The notes below the pieces were generated by a model. That model saw only the letters and a program-made list of their open reading frames with translations. It had not been told where the DNA came from and searched no databases. Shown piece by piece: positions 1-6,057 of a stretch of DNA of 7,122 bases (positions within the stretch are counted from its first letter, which is position 1; every line of letters begins with the position of its first letter). Origin of the DNA: an uncultured Clostridia bacterium (GTDB lineage Bacteria > Bacillota > Clostridia > Christensenellales > UBA3700); NCBI GenBank assembly GCA_947176975.1, contig CAMWSW010000045.1, positions 1 to 7,122 on the forward strand, read 5' to 3'. Both the position numbers and the translations under genes were made by a program.

Positions 1-218
1 ACGGCGACACCCAACGATACAAAGGTCTGGGCGAAATGGACGCGGAACAACTTTGGGATACCACTCTTCGACCCGAGACGCGTACGCCTTCGAGAGTAAA
101 AATCAAGTACGATTAAGAGGCGGACGAGATATTCACCGTGCTTATGGGCGACGAACCCGAGAAGCGCCGCACCTTTATTGAAGAAAATGCAAATCTCGTA
201 AAAGATTTGGACGTATAA
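1..218 (+). CDS. gyrB: DNA gyrase subunit B, 3' end only, with an in-frame stop
   Basis: This is the C-terminal end of GyrB, the ATPase subunit of the A2B2 gyrase that introduces negative supercoils; the rest lies left of the window. Reading from base 3, the frame gives [18 protein letters not shown], the highly conserved motif at the end of the TOPRIM/C-terminal region, and then RPETRT. After an in-frame TAA at 114-116 the same frame continues with [23 protein letters not shown] and KDLDV and ends at TAA 216-218, which is the normal GyrB terminus. Length and spacing match the family across the stop, so no indel is apparent. The codon before the stop region is also somewhat divergent (PSRVKIKYD where LLRV.IED is usual). 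Either the stop is a sequencing or assembly error, or the protein is shortened by about 34 residues. If the stop is taken literally the coding region ends at 116. The natural end lies 10 bases before gyrA, so the two genes form one operon. Identity is very sure; integrity is uncertain. Confidence 0.9.
114..116 (+). other. In-frame TAA inside gyrB
   Basis: The triplet TAA lies in frame between KIKYD and EADEIF, at a position usually filled by a hydrophobic residue in GyrB. One substitution from TTA (Leu) would create it. Downstream coding similarity is intact for 33 further codons, so decay after the stop has not been visible for long. TAA ends gyrA, the GH18 gene and others here, so codon reassignment is not supported. 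Confidence 0.85.
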
Positions 219-223
219 GGAGG
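217..223 (+). promoter_or_regulatory. Ribosome binding site of gyrA
   Basis: AAGGAGG, a perfect anti-Shine-Dalgarno match, sits 5 bases before the ATG at 229 and overlaps the gyrB stop codon. It fixes the gyrA start and suggests coordinated translation with gyrB. Confidence 0.9.
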
Positions 224-228
224 AAGAC

Positions 229-2811
229 ATGGAAGAGAAGAAAGATAATATTTTTGAAATGCTCGACAAGACCAACGTCGTTGAAGTAGACGCGGTCAAC
301 GAAATGAAGACCTCCTTTATCGCATACGCAATGGCGGTCAACGTATCGAGAGCTATCCCTGACGTAAGAGACGGTCTTAAGCCGGTACATAGAAGAATAC
401 TATATGCAATGAACGAACTCGGTCTTACGTCCGACAAGCCTTTCCGTAAGTGCGCGCTTATCGTCGGTGACGTGCTTGGTAAATACCACCCGCACGGCGA
501 TTCGTCGGTATACGACGCGTTGGTAAGACTTGCGCAAGACTTTTCGATTAGATGTACGCTCGTTGACGGCCACGGTAACTTCGGCTCTGTCGACGGCGAC
601 CCTGCGGCTGCGTATCGTTATACGGAAGCAAGACTCAGCAAGATTGCAGACGAAATGATAAGAGGCATCGACAAAAAGACAGTCGACTTTTATCCCAACT
701 TTGATGACACGAGAGAACAGCCTGTCGTATTGCCGTCGAGATACCCCAACTTGCTCGTCAACGGCTCCGACGGTATCGCCGTCGGTATGGCTACGTCAAT
801 CCCGCCGCACAACCTCGGCGAAGTTATCGACGGTACGGTTGCATTGCTTGAAAATCCCGATTTGGATATCGACGGACTTATGGATTATATTCCTGCTCCC
901 GATTTCCCGACAGGCGCGTATATCATGGGCGGCAGCGGAATCAAGAAAGCGTATCGCACCGGTAGAGGTAATTGCATCATAAGAGCAAAAGCGGAGATTG
1001 AAGAAAACGATCGCACCGGCAAAGCTAAAATTGTAATTTCCGAGATACCTTATCAAGTAAATAAGGCAAAGCTTATCGAGAATATGGCAGACCTCGTCAA
1101 GCAAAAGAGAATAGAGGGTATTTCCGATATTCACGAGCTTTCCGACAAGGAAGGTATGAGAATCGTCGTAGATATCAAGAAAGACGCCAATCCGCAAGTC
1201 GTACTCAATACGCTTTATAAGCATACGCAGTTGCAGACTTCTTTCTCTATGATTATGCTTGCACTTGTCGACGGTACGCCAAAGGTGCTCAATCTCAAGC
1301 AGATACTCGAAGAATATATCAAGCACCAAAAATCCGTCATTGTCAGAAGAACGCAATTCGATCTCGACAAGGCACTGGAGAGAGAACACATATTGCTCGG
1401 TCTCGTCAAGGCTTTGACGAATATCGACGAAGTAATCGATACCATCAAGAAGTCCAAAGACAGACAGTCGGCTATCGAAAACCTTATGGCGGGCTTCGAA
1501 CTTTCAGACAAGCAAGCTATTGCAATTTTGGAAATGAGATTGCAAAGACTTACCGCTTTGGAAGTAGAGAAGATTCAAGAAGAACTTGCAGAACTCGAGA
1601 AGACGATTGCAGACTTGAGAGATATACTTGCAAAACCGCAGAGAGTAATCGAGATCATCAAGACGGAACTTCTCGAAATCAAGGACAAGTACAACGACAA
1701 GCGTCGCAGCGAAATCACTTACGACTATTCCGATATAGATATCGAAGATTTGATAGAGGTGGAGGACGTAATTCTCTCCATTACGCACAACGGTTATATC
1801 AAGCGTATGCCCGTCGACGAATATAAGGCGCAACGCCGCGGCGGTGTGGGTATATCGGCGCACAAGACCAAGGAAGAGGACTTTGTGGAAAACGTAATCA
1901 CTACGTCCACCCACGACAATATTCTTTTCTTCTCCAACAAGGGCAAGGTATATCGCACGAAGGGCTATCAAATCCCAGAGGCTAGCAGAACGTCAAAGGG
2001 AAGAGCTATCGTCAACCTTCTCAACCTCGAGCCGGGAGAAGTCATCAACGCCTACGTGCCTGTGCCTAAGGACAGCCAAGGCTTCTTGATGCTTGCGACA
2101 AAACAAGGTCTTATCAAGAAGACGACTTTGGACGAATTCGTGCGTATCAACAACAACGGTAAGAAGGCTATCACCTTTGCCAACGACGACGATGAACTTA
2201 TCGGCGTACAGCTCACAAGCGGTCAAGACGAAATCATCATGGCTTCCAGCGGCGGTAAGTGCATAAGATTCAGCGAAGAGGATATCAGACCTACCGGCAG
2301 AACGAGTATGGGCGTCAAGTCAATCAAGCTCGACAAGGGCGAAGTAGTCGTAGATATGACCAAGGTCAAAGAGGACTGCGAAGTGCTTACCATTACCGAG
2401 AATGGCTACGGCAAGCGTACAGATATCAGCGAATACAGATTGCAAGGCAGAGCGGGCAGCGGTATCAAAGTCGGCGTGCTCAACGACAAGACGGGTAACG
2501 TCGTCAACCTCAAGCTCGTTCATCCGCTTGAAGACGACGTAATGATCATCTCCGACAACGGTATCATCATCAGAATTAAAGCCGACGAAATCTCCAAGAT
2601 TGGCAGAAATACTCAAGGCGTAAAAGTAATGAGAATGAAGGACGAAAATTCAAAGGTCGTTGCATTCACAATCGTACCGCACCAAGAGGACGAAGAAGAG
2701 ACGGCAGAGAATACTGCGACTGACGGCAGCGCAAATGCAAATACGACAGAAGCGAACGCCGAGAGCGTTGCTACCGAAACGCAAAACGAGAATCCAAGTG
2801 ACGGAGAGTAA
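229..2811 (+). CDS. gyrA: DNA gyrase subunit A (860 aa, complete)
   Basis: GyrA is the DNA cleavage and religation subunit of gyrase. The N-terminal winged-helix/tower domain spans roughly residues 30-490. It holds the quinolone-binding region [10 protein letters not shown] (residues 87-96) and the catalytic tyrosine Y131 in [10 protein letters not shown]92 and D96 align with E. coli S83 and D87, so the common quinolone-resistance changes are absent. The C-terminal DNA-wrapping beta-pinwheel runs from about 510 to 815. Its GyrA-box is QRRGGVG at 535-541, with valine where lysine or arginine is usual. Blades such as [20 protein letters not shown] are recognisable. Residues 819-860 form an unstructured acidic tail with 13 acidic and no basic residues; such tails tune DNA wrapping in some GyrA proteins. 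The length is normal (821 aa in Bacillus subtilis, 875 in E. coli). The start is set by the AAGGAGG site. ParC is an alternative, but the gyrB neighbour and the GyrA-box argue for GyrA. Confidence 0.98.
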   Translation: MEEKKDNIFEMLDKTNVVEVDAVNEMKTSFIAYAMAVNVSRAIPDVRDGLKPVHRRILYAMNELGLTSDKPFRKCALIVGDVLGKYHPHGDSSVYDALVRLAQDFSIRCTLVDGHGNFGSVDGDPAAAYRYTEARLSKIADEMIRGIDKKTVDFYPNFDDTREQPVVLPSRYPNLLVNGSDGIAVGMATSIPPHNLGEVIDGTVALLENPDLDIDGLMDYIPAPDFPTGAYIMGGSGIKKAYRTGRGNCIIRAKAEIEENDRTGKAKIVISEIPYQVNKAKLIENMADLVKQKRIEGISDIHELSDKEGMRIVVDIKKDANPQVVLNTLYKHTQLQTSFSMIMLALVDGTPKVLNLKQILEEYIKHQKSVIVRRTQFDLDKALEREHILLGLVKALTNIDEVIDTIKKSKDRQSAIENLMAGFELSDKQAIAILEMRLQRLTALEVEKIQEELAELEKTIADLRDILAKPQRVIEIIKTELLEIKDKYNDKRRSEITYDYSDIDIEDLIEVEDVILSITHNGYIKRMPVDEYKAQRRGGVGISAHKTKEEDFVENVITTSTHDNILFFSNKGKVYRTKGYQIPEASRTSKGRAIVNLLNLEPGEVINAYVPVPKDSQGFLMLATKQGLIKKTTLDEFVRINNNGKKAITFANDDDELIGVQLTSGQDEIIMASSGGKCIRFSEEDIRPTGRTSMGVKSIKLDKGEVVVDMTKVKEDCEVLTITENGYGKRTDISEYRLQGRAGSGIKVGVLNDKTGNVVNLKLVHPLEDDVMIISDNGIIIRIKADEISKIGRNTQGVKVMRMKDENSKVVAFTIVPHQEDEEETAENTATDGSANANTTEANAESVATETQNENPSDGE

Positions 2812-2835
2812 GAAGTAGCGGTAAATAAAACATAT

Positions 2836-2866
2836 AAATAGCGTATCGAAAGGTACGCTATTTTTT
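2836..2866 (+). terminator. Rho-independent terminator of gyrB-gyrA
   Basis: AAATAGCGTA (2836-2845) pairs perfectly with TACGCTATTT (2854-2863). The stem can extend by a T.G and a C-G pair to close a GAAA tetraloop of the GNRA type. A run of T continues to 2866. It lies 25 bases after the gyrA stop and separates the gyrase operon from the next promoter. Confidence 0.92.
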
Positions 2867-2891
2867 AGGTATCAGTTTATTTTTAAGTATA

Positions 2892-2920
2892 TTGACGGAT
2901 ATGTTTGTTTAATATATAAT
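2892..2920 (+). promoter_or_regulatory. Sigma-A-type promoter of the GH18 gene
   Basis: TTGACG (2892-2897, five of six consensus bases) and a perfect TATAAT (2915-2920) are separated by exactly 17 bases. Transcription should start near 2927, giving a leader of only about 14 bases. The ribosome binding site is the AGGGGG at 2931-2936, rather close (4 bases) to the ATG at 2941. Confidence 0.88.
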
Positions 2921-2940
2921 AAAGAGCAGCAGGGGGCTTT

Positions 2941-4332
2941 ATGAAAAAGTTTTTGGTATTGATTTTGATTTGCTGTGTGGCGTTTTGTCCGAAACTTGCT
3001 ATGTCGGGATGCAGTATGTCGTCGACGCCCAATGAGATTGCAAAGAATTACGAAAACGTGGCAAAAGGATATACCGTCGACGCAAAGAAGGGCGTTGAGG
3101 GAGACTCTATTACTTTTGATTTCAAATCAGAGAAGACTTTTAATTCGATCGTGCTTAAAGAGAAGGGAGATAATATCACCAATTATGAGCTGTACGCCAA
3201 TGGCGAAATGTTCTATAAGAGCGATTTTATAGGCAAATATAAATACTGTTCGCATAAACCCGTTACGGCGAAGAGCGTTACGCTCAAGGTCGTTGGATGC
3301 GATAAAGAGTGGAGCATAAAGGACTTTGAAGCGTACAATATAGTCAATACCGCAAAGGACAATTTTGAGGTCATGTCATACCTTATTGTCGACAGAGCGT
3401 ATAAGCTTGACGAAGATACGGCTCAGCTTATGAAACACACGACGCAGTTCAACTTGTTTGGAAGCGTATATTTGGATAAGGACGGACATTTGCACTTCCA
3501 AGATTTTATTATTGACGGAGAGAGCGTCGAGGGAAAAACCGCGCTTGCAAAAGCGGCGGAAAACGTACGCAAGTACAATCCAAACGCAACTATAGTATAC
3601 ACTATTTTGGGCAATTTGGATATCACCGGAGACGGGCTTGACACGCAGGGCAGACATACCGAAGCAATGGGCAAAAATGCCGATACGCTTGTCAAAGAGT
3701 GCTTGGAAGTAATGGACGAGTTTGGACTCGACGGTATATCTTTTGATTACGAATATCCGCACACTATGAAGGCGCATAACACGTACGGCAAGTTTCTGGA
3801 GAAGTTGAAGAAAGCAATGCCAGAGGGGAAGAAATTAAGCGCGGCTTTCAGTATGTGGAATCTTACCGTTGCGGGCTGTTTCCCGCACAGCAAACTTAAG
3901 TATCTTGACAGTTTGGAAATCATGACGTACGACGGATTTGACGACAGAGGCAATCACGCGTCTTTCTACGAGATGTGCGCAAACGCTATGTATCAACTGC
4001 AAAGCAAAGGCATTGATATGAGCAAGGTGCATCTAGGTCTCCCGTTCTATTCAAGACCCGCAGATAGAGCGGCTTATTGGGGCGATTACGCGGGCGTAGC
4101 TCAAAAACTCGGCGTGTGGAACAACAGTATAGTTGAAGAAATAAACGTCGACGGAAAGGTATATCAAGAGAAGTGTTATTACAATTGCAGACAGATGATC
4201 TACGACAAGACTTGCTACGCTTTGGATATCAAATTGGGCGGGGTAATGATTTGGCATTTCACTTGCGATACGACGGACAGCGAATTATCGCTTTACGGCG
4301 CAATAAGCGAGGCTATTCAATCGAGGAAGTAA
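2941..4332 (+). CDS. Exported GH18-family glycoside hydrolase with N-terminal discoidin-like domain
   Basis: The protein (463 aa) is probably an extracellular chitinase-like or N-acetylglucosaminidase-like enzyme. Residues 1-23 form a signal peptide (MKK, then a hydrophobic core). C24 in MSGC could be a lipoprotein cysteine, but K18 close to it departs from the strict lipobox pattern, so lipidation is uncertain. Residues about 35-135 look like a beta-sandwich of the F5/8 type C (discoidin) kind, ending WSIKDFEAYN; this may bind carbohydrate. The GH18 barrel covers about 140-460. Its signature reads DGISFDYEYP (264-273): D264, D269 and the acid/base E271 are kept, while the middle Asp of DxxDxDxE is S267. 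Further GH18 landmarks are LEIMTYD, LGLPFYSR and the terminal GVMIWHF. The gene has its own promoter and stands alone between two terminators. The substrate cannot be read from sequence; peptidoglycan, chitin or glycans are all possible. Confidence 0.88.
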   Translation: MKKFLVLILICCVAFCPKLAMSGCSMSSTPNEIAKNYENVAKGYTVDAKKGVEGDSITFDFKSEKTFNSIVLKEKGDNITNYELYANGEMFYKSDFIGKYKYCSHKPVTAKSVTLKVVGCDKEWSIKDFEAYNIVNTAKDNFEVMSYLIVDRAYKLDEDTAQLMKHTTQFNLFGSVYLDKDGHLHFQDFIIDGESVEGKTALAKAAENVRKYNPNATIVYTILGNLDITGDGLDTQGRHTEAMGKNADTLVKECLEVMDEFGLDGISFDYEYPHTMKAHNTYGKFLEKLKKAMPEGKKLSAAFSMWNLTVAGCFPHSKLKYLDSLEIMTYDGFDDRGNHASFYEMCANAMYQLQSKGIDMSKVHLGLPFYSRPADRAAYWGDYAGVAQKLGVWNNSIVEEINVDGKVYQEKCYYNCRQMIYDKTCYALDIKLGGVMIWHFTCDTTDSELSLYGAISEAIQSRK

Positions 4333-4373
4333 AATTATTATTGAGTTTTTGTCATAAAGCATTTATACGGGTA

Positions 4374-4404
4374 TTGACATACTAGCGTAGAATAAAAGTA
4401 AAGT
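4374..4404 (+). promoter_or_regulatory. Possible promoter of the two-gene cassette
   Basis: A perfect -35 box TTGACA lies at 4374-4379. The partner -10 box is unclear: TAAAGT (4399-4404) is 19 bases away and matches four of six bases, while the better TAGAAT (4388-4393) is too near. No other room for a promoter exists between the hairpin at 4408-4433 and the start at 4451, so if the cassette has its own promoter it should lie here. Confidence 0.35.
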
Positions 4405-4407
4405 AGG

Positions 4408-4433
4408 AGTTTCGCTTTGGCGGAACTTTTTTT
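4408..4433 (+). terminator. Terminator-like hairpin just upstream of the cassette
   Basis: AGTTTCGC (4408-4415) pairs with GCGGAACT (4420-4427) through eight pairs including one T.G, with a TTTG loop, and is followed by seven T residues (4427-4433). It could simply end the GH18 transcript, 76 bases after that stop. It lies only 17 bases before the next ATG and downstream of the TTGACA box, so it could also act as an attenuator of the cassette. Confidence 0.8.
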
Positions 4434-4440
4434 ATTAAAA

Positions 4441-4446
4441 GGGAGG
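4441..4446 (+). promoter_or_regulatory. Ribosome binding site of the first cassette gene
   Basis: GGGAGG is followed by four bases and the ATG at 4451. It directly follows the hairpin and T-run. Confidence 0.8.
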
Positions 4447-4450
4447 AAGT

Positions 4451-5041
4451 ATGAGAGAATTAGAGCAAGTAAGAGATACTATATTGCATATATTTGACAA
4501 AGAATCGTGGATACGGTTTGTACATGAGGGATTATTACCGTCGTATACAAGCCAAGAAAAAAAGGCTAATATAGATATGGCAGAACTAAGTAGGCATTGC
4601 GCTATTTGTAGAAATATAAATGCGTGTTGCTTTCCTAAAAGAAACAAACCGAAATACCCATTGCATCCAAATTGTCATTGCTTTTTGGTAGATATAGCGA
4701 AACCGAAAATCATTGCGGAGTGTTCGATAGAAAAGTTTAATGGATATATATTTGCGCCAAAATATGAAGATAATGGTAAAATACAATTGTATACAAAATG
4801 GGGATATGATAAAATAGATGCGTATTATCTTGTGAAAGAATTAACTAGACAAGCGGAAGAAAAATATGCAAGCGGTGATTTTATTTTAGGTCTGTTAAAC
4901 GAATATGGACAGCGAATTTCAATTATAACAGAATTGGAAAGGAAAGACGGCAAAGGTATTGTTAGATTTTTGACAGGTTGGTTGGTATATCCTGATGGAA
5001 ACATAAAAAACACAACACCTTATGGAGGAGATGTAAAATGA
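4451..5041 (+). CDS. Putative toxin/effector: MuF-like CxxC...HPxCxC motif plus DUF6883-like C-terminal domain
   Basis: A 196-residue protein of unproven function. Residues 1-47 are polar and helical-looking. Residues 50-77 carry C50-x2-C53, a CC pair (59-60), and then LHPNCHC with H72, C75 and C77. This layout matches the metal-binding end of the phage head-morphogenesis (SPP1 gp7/MuF) domain, usually CxxC...HPnCrC. The rest of that domain is absent. Residues about 93-193 form a separate domain with KWGYD (116-120), YGQR (152-155), GWLVYPDG and TPYGG at the end, resembling from memory DUF6883-type domains found at the C-termini of polymorphic toxins. No signal peptide or membrane segment is seen. 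Its TGA stop overlaps the ATG of the next gene (ATGA, 5038-5041), so the two are translationally coupled. The DNA is clearly more A+T-rich than gyrA (15 G/C in 60 at 4741-4800), suggesting horizontal gain. The toxin role is inference from motif and context; a phage remnant is the main alternative. Confidence 0.6.
   Translation: MRELEQVRDTILHIFDKESWIRFVHEGLLPSYTSQEKKANIDMAELSRHCAICRNINACCFPKRNKPKYPLHPNCHCFLVDIAKPKIIAECSIEKFNGYIFAPKYEDNGKIQLYTKWGYDKIDAYYLVKELTRQAEEKYASGDFILGLLNEYGQRISIITELERKDGKGIVRFLTGWLVYPDGNIKNTTPYGGDVK
5024..5030 (+). promoter_or_regulatory. Ribosome binding site of the second cassette gene
   Basis: GGAGGAG lies inside the end of the upstream gene, 7 bases before the ATG at 5038. 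The second gene can therefore be translated efficiently in its own right as well as by coupling. Confidence 0.8.
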
Positions 5042-5415
5042 AAGAATATGATTACGTTGAGGTAATAGTAGAGAAAGAGAAATATGCAAAGCATTGTGTA
5101 CATAAAGGAATGAGAGGGACAATTTTAGACCCACGTAATATAGATGGACAATGGTTGGTTTTTTTCGAAGATGATCCTTTCGGAACGGCAATAAAAGAAG
5201 AAGATTTGAAGTTGATATACGAATATGAAAAAAAACCTATAGAAATTCAAGTTGAAGTAATAGTAGAGAAAGAAAAATACGCTAAGCAGGGTATACACAA
5301 GGGTATGCGCGGGATGATTTATAAGTTAACTACTGTAGACGACTGCTTTGAAGTATTTTTTTCGAGTGACAGAAGCGTGAAAATATCCAGATTGGATTTG
5401 AAAGAGGTTAAATAA
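5038..5415 (+). CDS. Two-repeat small protein, candidate immunity partner
   Basis: A 125-residue cytoplasmic protein built from two copies of a module of about 55 residues. VEVIVEKEKYAK occurs identically at 7-18 and 72-83, each followed by HKGMRG (22-27 and 87-92), a beta-rich stretch (QWLVFFEDD / CFEVFFSSD) and an EEDLKLI / SRLDLKEV ending. A linker rich in E, Y and K (61-69) joins them. The HKGMRG turn between strands suggests a small SH3-like barrel, which is inference. I recall similar single modules in small hypothetical proteins of Clostridia but cannot name the family. The start overlaps the stop of the upstream gene and it ends with TAA. Tight coupling to a candidate effector suggests an immunity or antitoxin role, but nothing in the sequence proves it. 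Confidence 0.7.
   Translation: MKEYDYVEVIVEKEKYAKHCVHKGMRGTILDPRNIDGQWLVFFEDDPFGTAIKEEDLKLIYEYEKKPIEIQVEVIVEKEKYAKQGIHKGMRGMIYKLTTVDDCFEVFFSSDRSVKISRLDLKEVK
5056..5286 (+). repeat. Internal coding duplication
   Basis: The 36 bases at 5056-5091 and 5251-5286 are direct repeats with four differences, all at third codon positions and all synonymous (GAG/GAA twice, TAT/TAC, GCA/GCT). The interval is 195 bases, that is 65 codons. Confidence 0.85.
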
Positions 5416-5459
5416 GGGGAGCGAGTAAGTAGATGCGTCTCGTGCGAGCGTCAATGACT

Positions 5460-5508
5460 TTAAAATAAACCGCGTCATCTTGAGCGTAGTCGAAAGTATT
5501 TATTTTAA
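5460..5508. repeat. Inverted repeat framing an intergenic motif; possible two-way terminator
   Basis: TTAAAATAAA (5460-5469) and TTTATTTTAA (5499-5508) are perfect 10-base inverted repeats with 29 bases between. It lies between two convergent genes (plus-strand gene ending 5415, minus-strand gene ending 5517). The arms are rich in A and T, so a transcript from either side would end a hairpin arm in U-rich sequence. A weak bidirectional terminator or a tiny mobile or repeat element are both possible. Confidence 0.5.
5474..5496 (+). repeat. Short intergenic motif of the GTCATC..TGAGCG..GTCGAAG type
   Basis: The stretch begins GTCATCTTGAGCG and ends GTCGAAAG. From memory it closely resembles a motif (GTCATTCTGAGCG.AGTCGAAG) scattered between genes in many bacterial genomes, of unclear origin. 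Only one copy is visible here, so its repeat status cannot be confirmed from this window. Confidence 0.4.
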
Positions 5509-5516
5509 GCAACAGA

Positions 5517-5864
5517 TTATTTATTGAGTAAGAATAACGCAACTACCGCGCACAACGCAATCAAAGCGGTGAAGCCAAGTGTAATGCTTTGCAAAACTAT
5601 TTGCGTGACGGAGTGTCTGTCGATTTGACGCAGACGGCGTACGCTTTCGGCTTTGATTTTCATACTCAACTGTTTGTCGTCGAGCTTGACGAGTTTGTAA
5701 TACTTGAATCCTTTGATTTCGTTGCCCGTCTTGACAAAGCCCTCGGGGAGCGCGCCGATACTTTTCAACTTCTCCTCGCAAAGTCTTTGTTCTACTTCAT
5801 TTGCCGGCGTCAAGCCAAGTTCAAATTGTTCGCCGAATTCGTCATATTCCTTTATTTTTTTCAT
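5517..5864 (-). CDS. Small C-terminally membrane-anchored protein, unknown function
   Basis: A 115-residue protein that I do not recognise. Residues 1-86 are charged and soluble-looking (KIKEYDEFGEQFELGLTP near the start, then KGFKYYKLVKLDDKQ and RRLRQIDRHS). Residues about 89-113 form one hydrophobic segment ending LFLLNK, so the protein is probably anchored by its tail with the N-terminal part in the cytoplasm. The start is supported by GAGGG on the minus strand (bases 5871-5875), 6 bases before the ATG. A plus-strand open frame over the same DNA has no such support. The gene lies 193 bases downstream of the ROK kinase on the same strand with no clear terminator between, so partial co-transcription is possible. 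Confidence 0.7.
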   Translation of the reverse strand: MKKIKEYDEFGEQFELGLTPANEVEQRLCEEKLKSIGALPEGFVKTGNEIKGFKYYKLVKLDDKQLSMKIKAESVRRLRQIDRHSVTQIVLQSITLGFTALIALCAVVALFLLNK

Positions 5865-5870
5865 TTTAGA

Positions 5871-5876
5871 CCCTCT
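5871..5876 (-). promoter_or_regulatory. Ribosome binding site deciding the small membrane protein start
   Basis: On the minus strand this reads AGAGGG, followed by TCTAAA and the ATG at 5864. It is the main reason to prefer the minus-strand frame in this region. Confidence 0.7.
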
Positions 5877-5880
5877 AATT

Positions 5881-5900
5881 AAGTTTATACCAGTAAACTT
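5881..5900 (-). promoter_or_regulatory. Palindrome overlapping an extended -10 box
   Basis: AAGTTTA (5881-5887) and TAAACTT (5894-5900) form a perfect 7-base inverted repeat with a 6-base centre. On the minus strand the centre contains TGGTATAAA (5884-5892), an extended -10 element pointing at the small membrane protein gene. A repressor binding here would block it. No matching -35 box is seen, and transcription would start almost at the ribosome binding site, so this is tentative. Confidence 0.35.
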
Positions 5901-5921
5901 GCTATCGATTTATGCGCTAAG

Positions 5922-6033
5922 TTCGTCTACGAATTATCAACGTAGCTCTGCTACGCCGACAATCCGTATCCTGCTTATCACAAAAATCGCTTACGCAATC
6001 TCACTAGCACCACTTAATTGTCGGCTCTTTTTT
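5922..6033. other. Hairpin-dense non-coding stretch between the ROK kinase and the membrane protein gene
   Basis: Four elements can be seen. TTCG/CGAA with a 4-base loop lies at 5922-5933. CGTAGC/GCTACG with a TCT loop lies at 5941-5955. A 5-pair hairpin lies at 5986-5999; on the minus strand it closes a GTAA (GNRA-type) loop. GCCGACAAT (5955-5963) pairs with ATTGTCGGC (6017-6025) across 53 bases, and TCTTTTTTT (6026-6034) follows on the plus strand. The plus strand therefore ends like a terminator, while the minus strand could form a structured spacer in a transcript from the kinase gene. No open frame with a ribosome binding site was found. Function unknown. Confidence 0.45.
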
Positions 6034-6057
6034 ATACGTTTTCTAAATGCAATTTTT

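Noticed and set aside
1..218. Stop-codon reassignment to explain the TAA in gyrB
   Set aside because: TAA ends gyrA, the GH18 gene, the two-module gene and the glucokinase, and TGA ends the first cassette gene, so the standard code holds.
796..1389. Long minus-strand open frame inside gyrA
   Set aside because: It lies wholly opposite a certain gyrA, has no recognisable domain, and reflects the codon bias of gyrA.
1504..1971. Minus-strand open frame of about 155 codons inside gyrA
   Set aside because: Same reason: antisense shadow of a certain gene with low-complexity hydrophobic content.
229..2811. Quinolone-resistance substitutions in GyrA
   Set aside because: The residues equivalent to E. 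coli S83 and D87 are serine and aspartate here.
3376..3777. Minus-strand open frame inside the GH18 gene
   Set aside because: Antisense to a clear GH18 domain, with no motif of its own.
5038..5415. CRISPR or tandem-repeat array
   Set aside because: Only two copies are present, in frame within one gene and preserving protein sequence, so this is a domain duplication.
5589..5882. Plus-strand open frame of 97 codons opposite the small membrane protein gene
   Set aside because: It has no ribosome binding site and the minus-strand frame has a good one plus a coherent soluble-domain and membrane-anchor layout.
5922..6033. tRNA or known riboswitch
   Set aside because: No cloverleaf, no CCA end and no known aptamer core were recognised; only unrelated small hairpins are visible.
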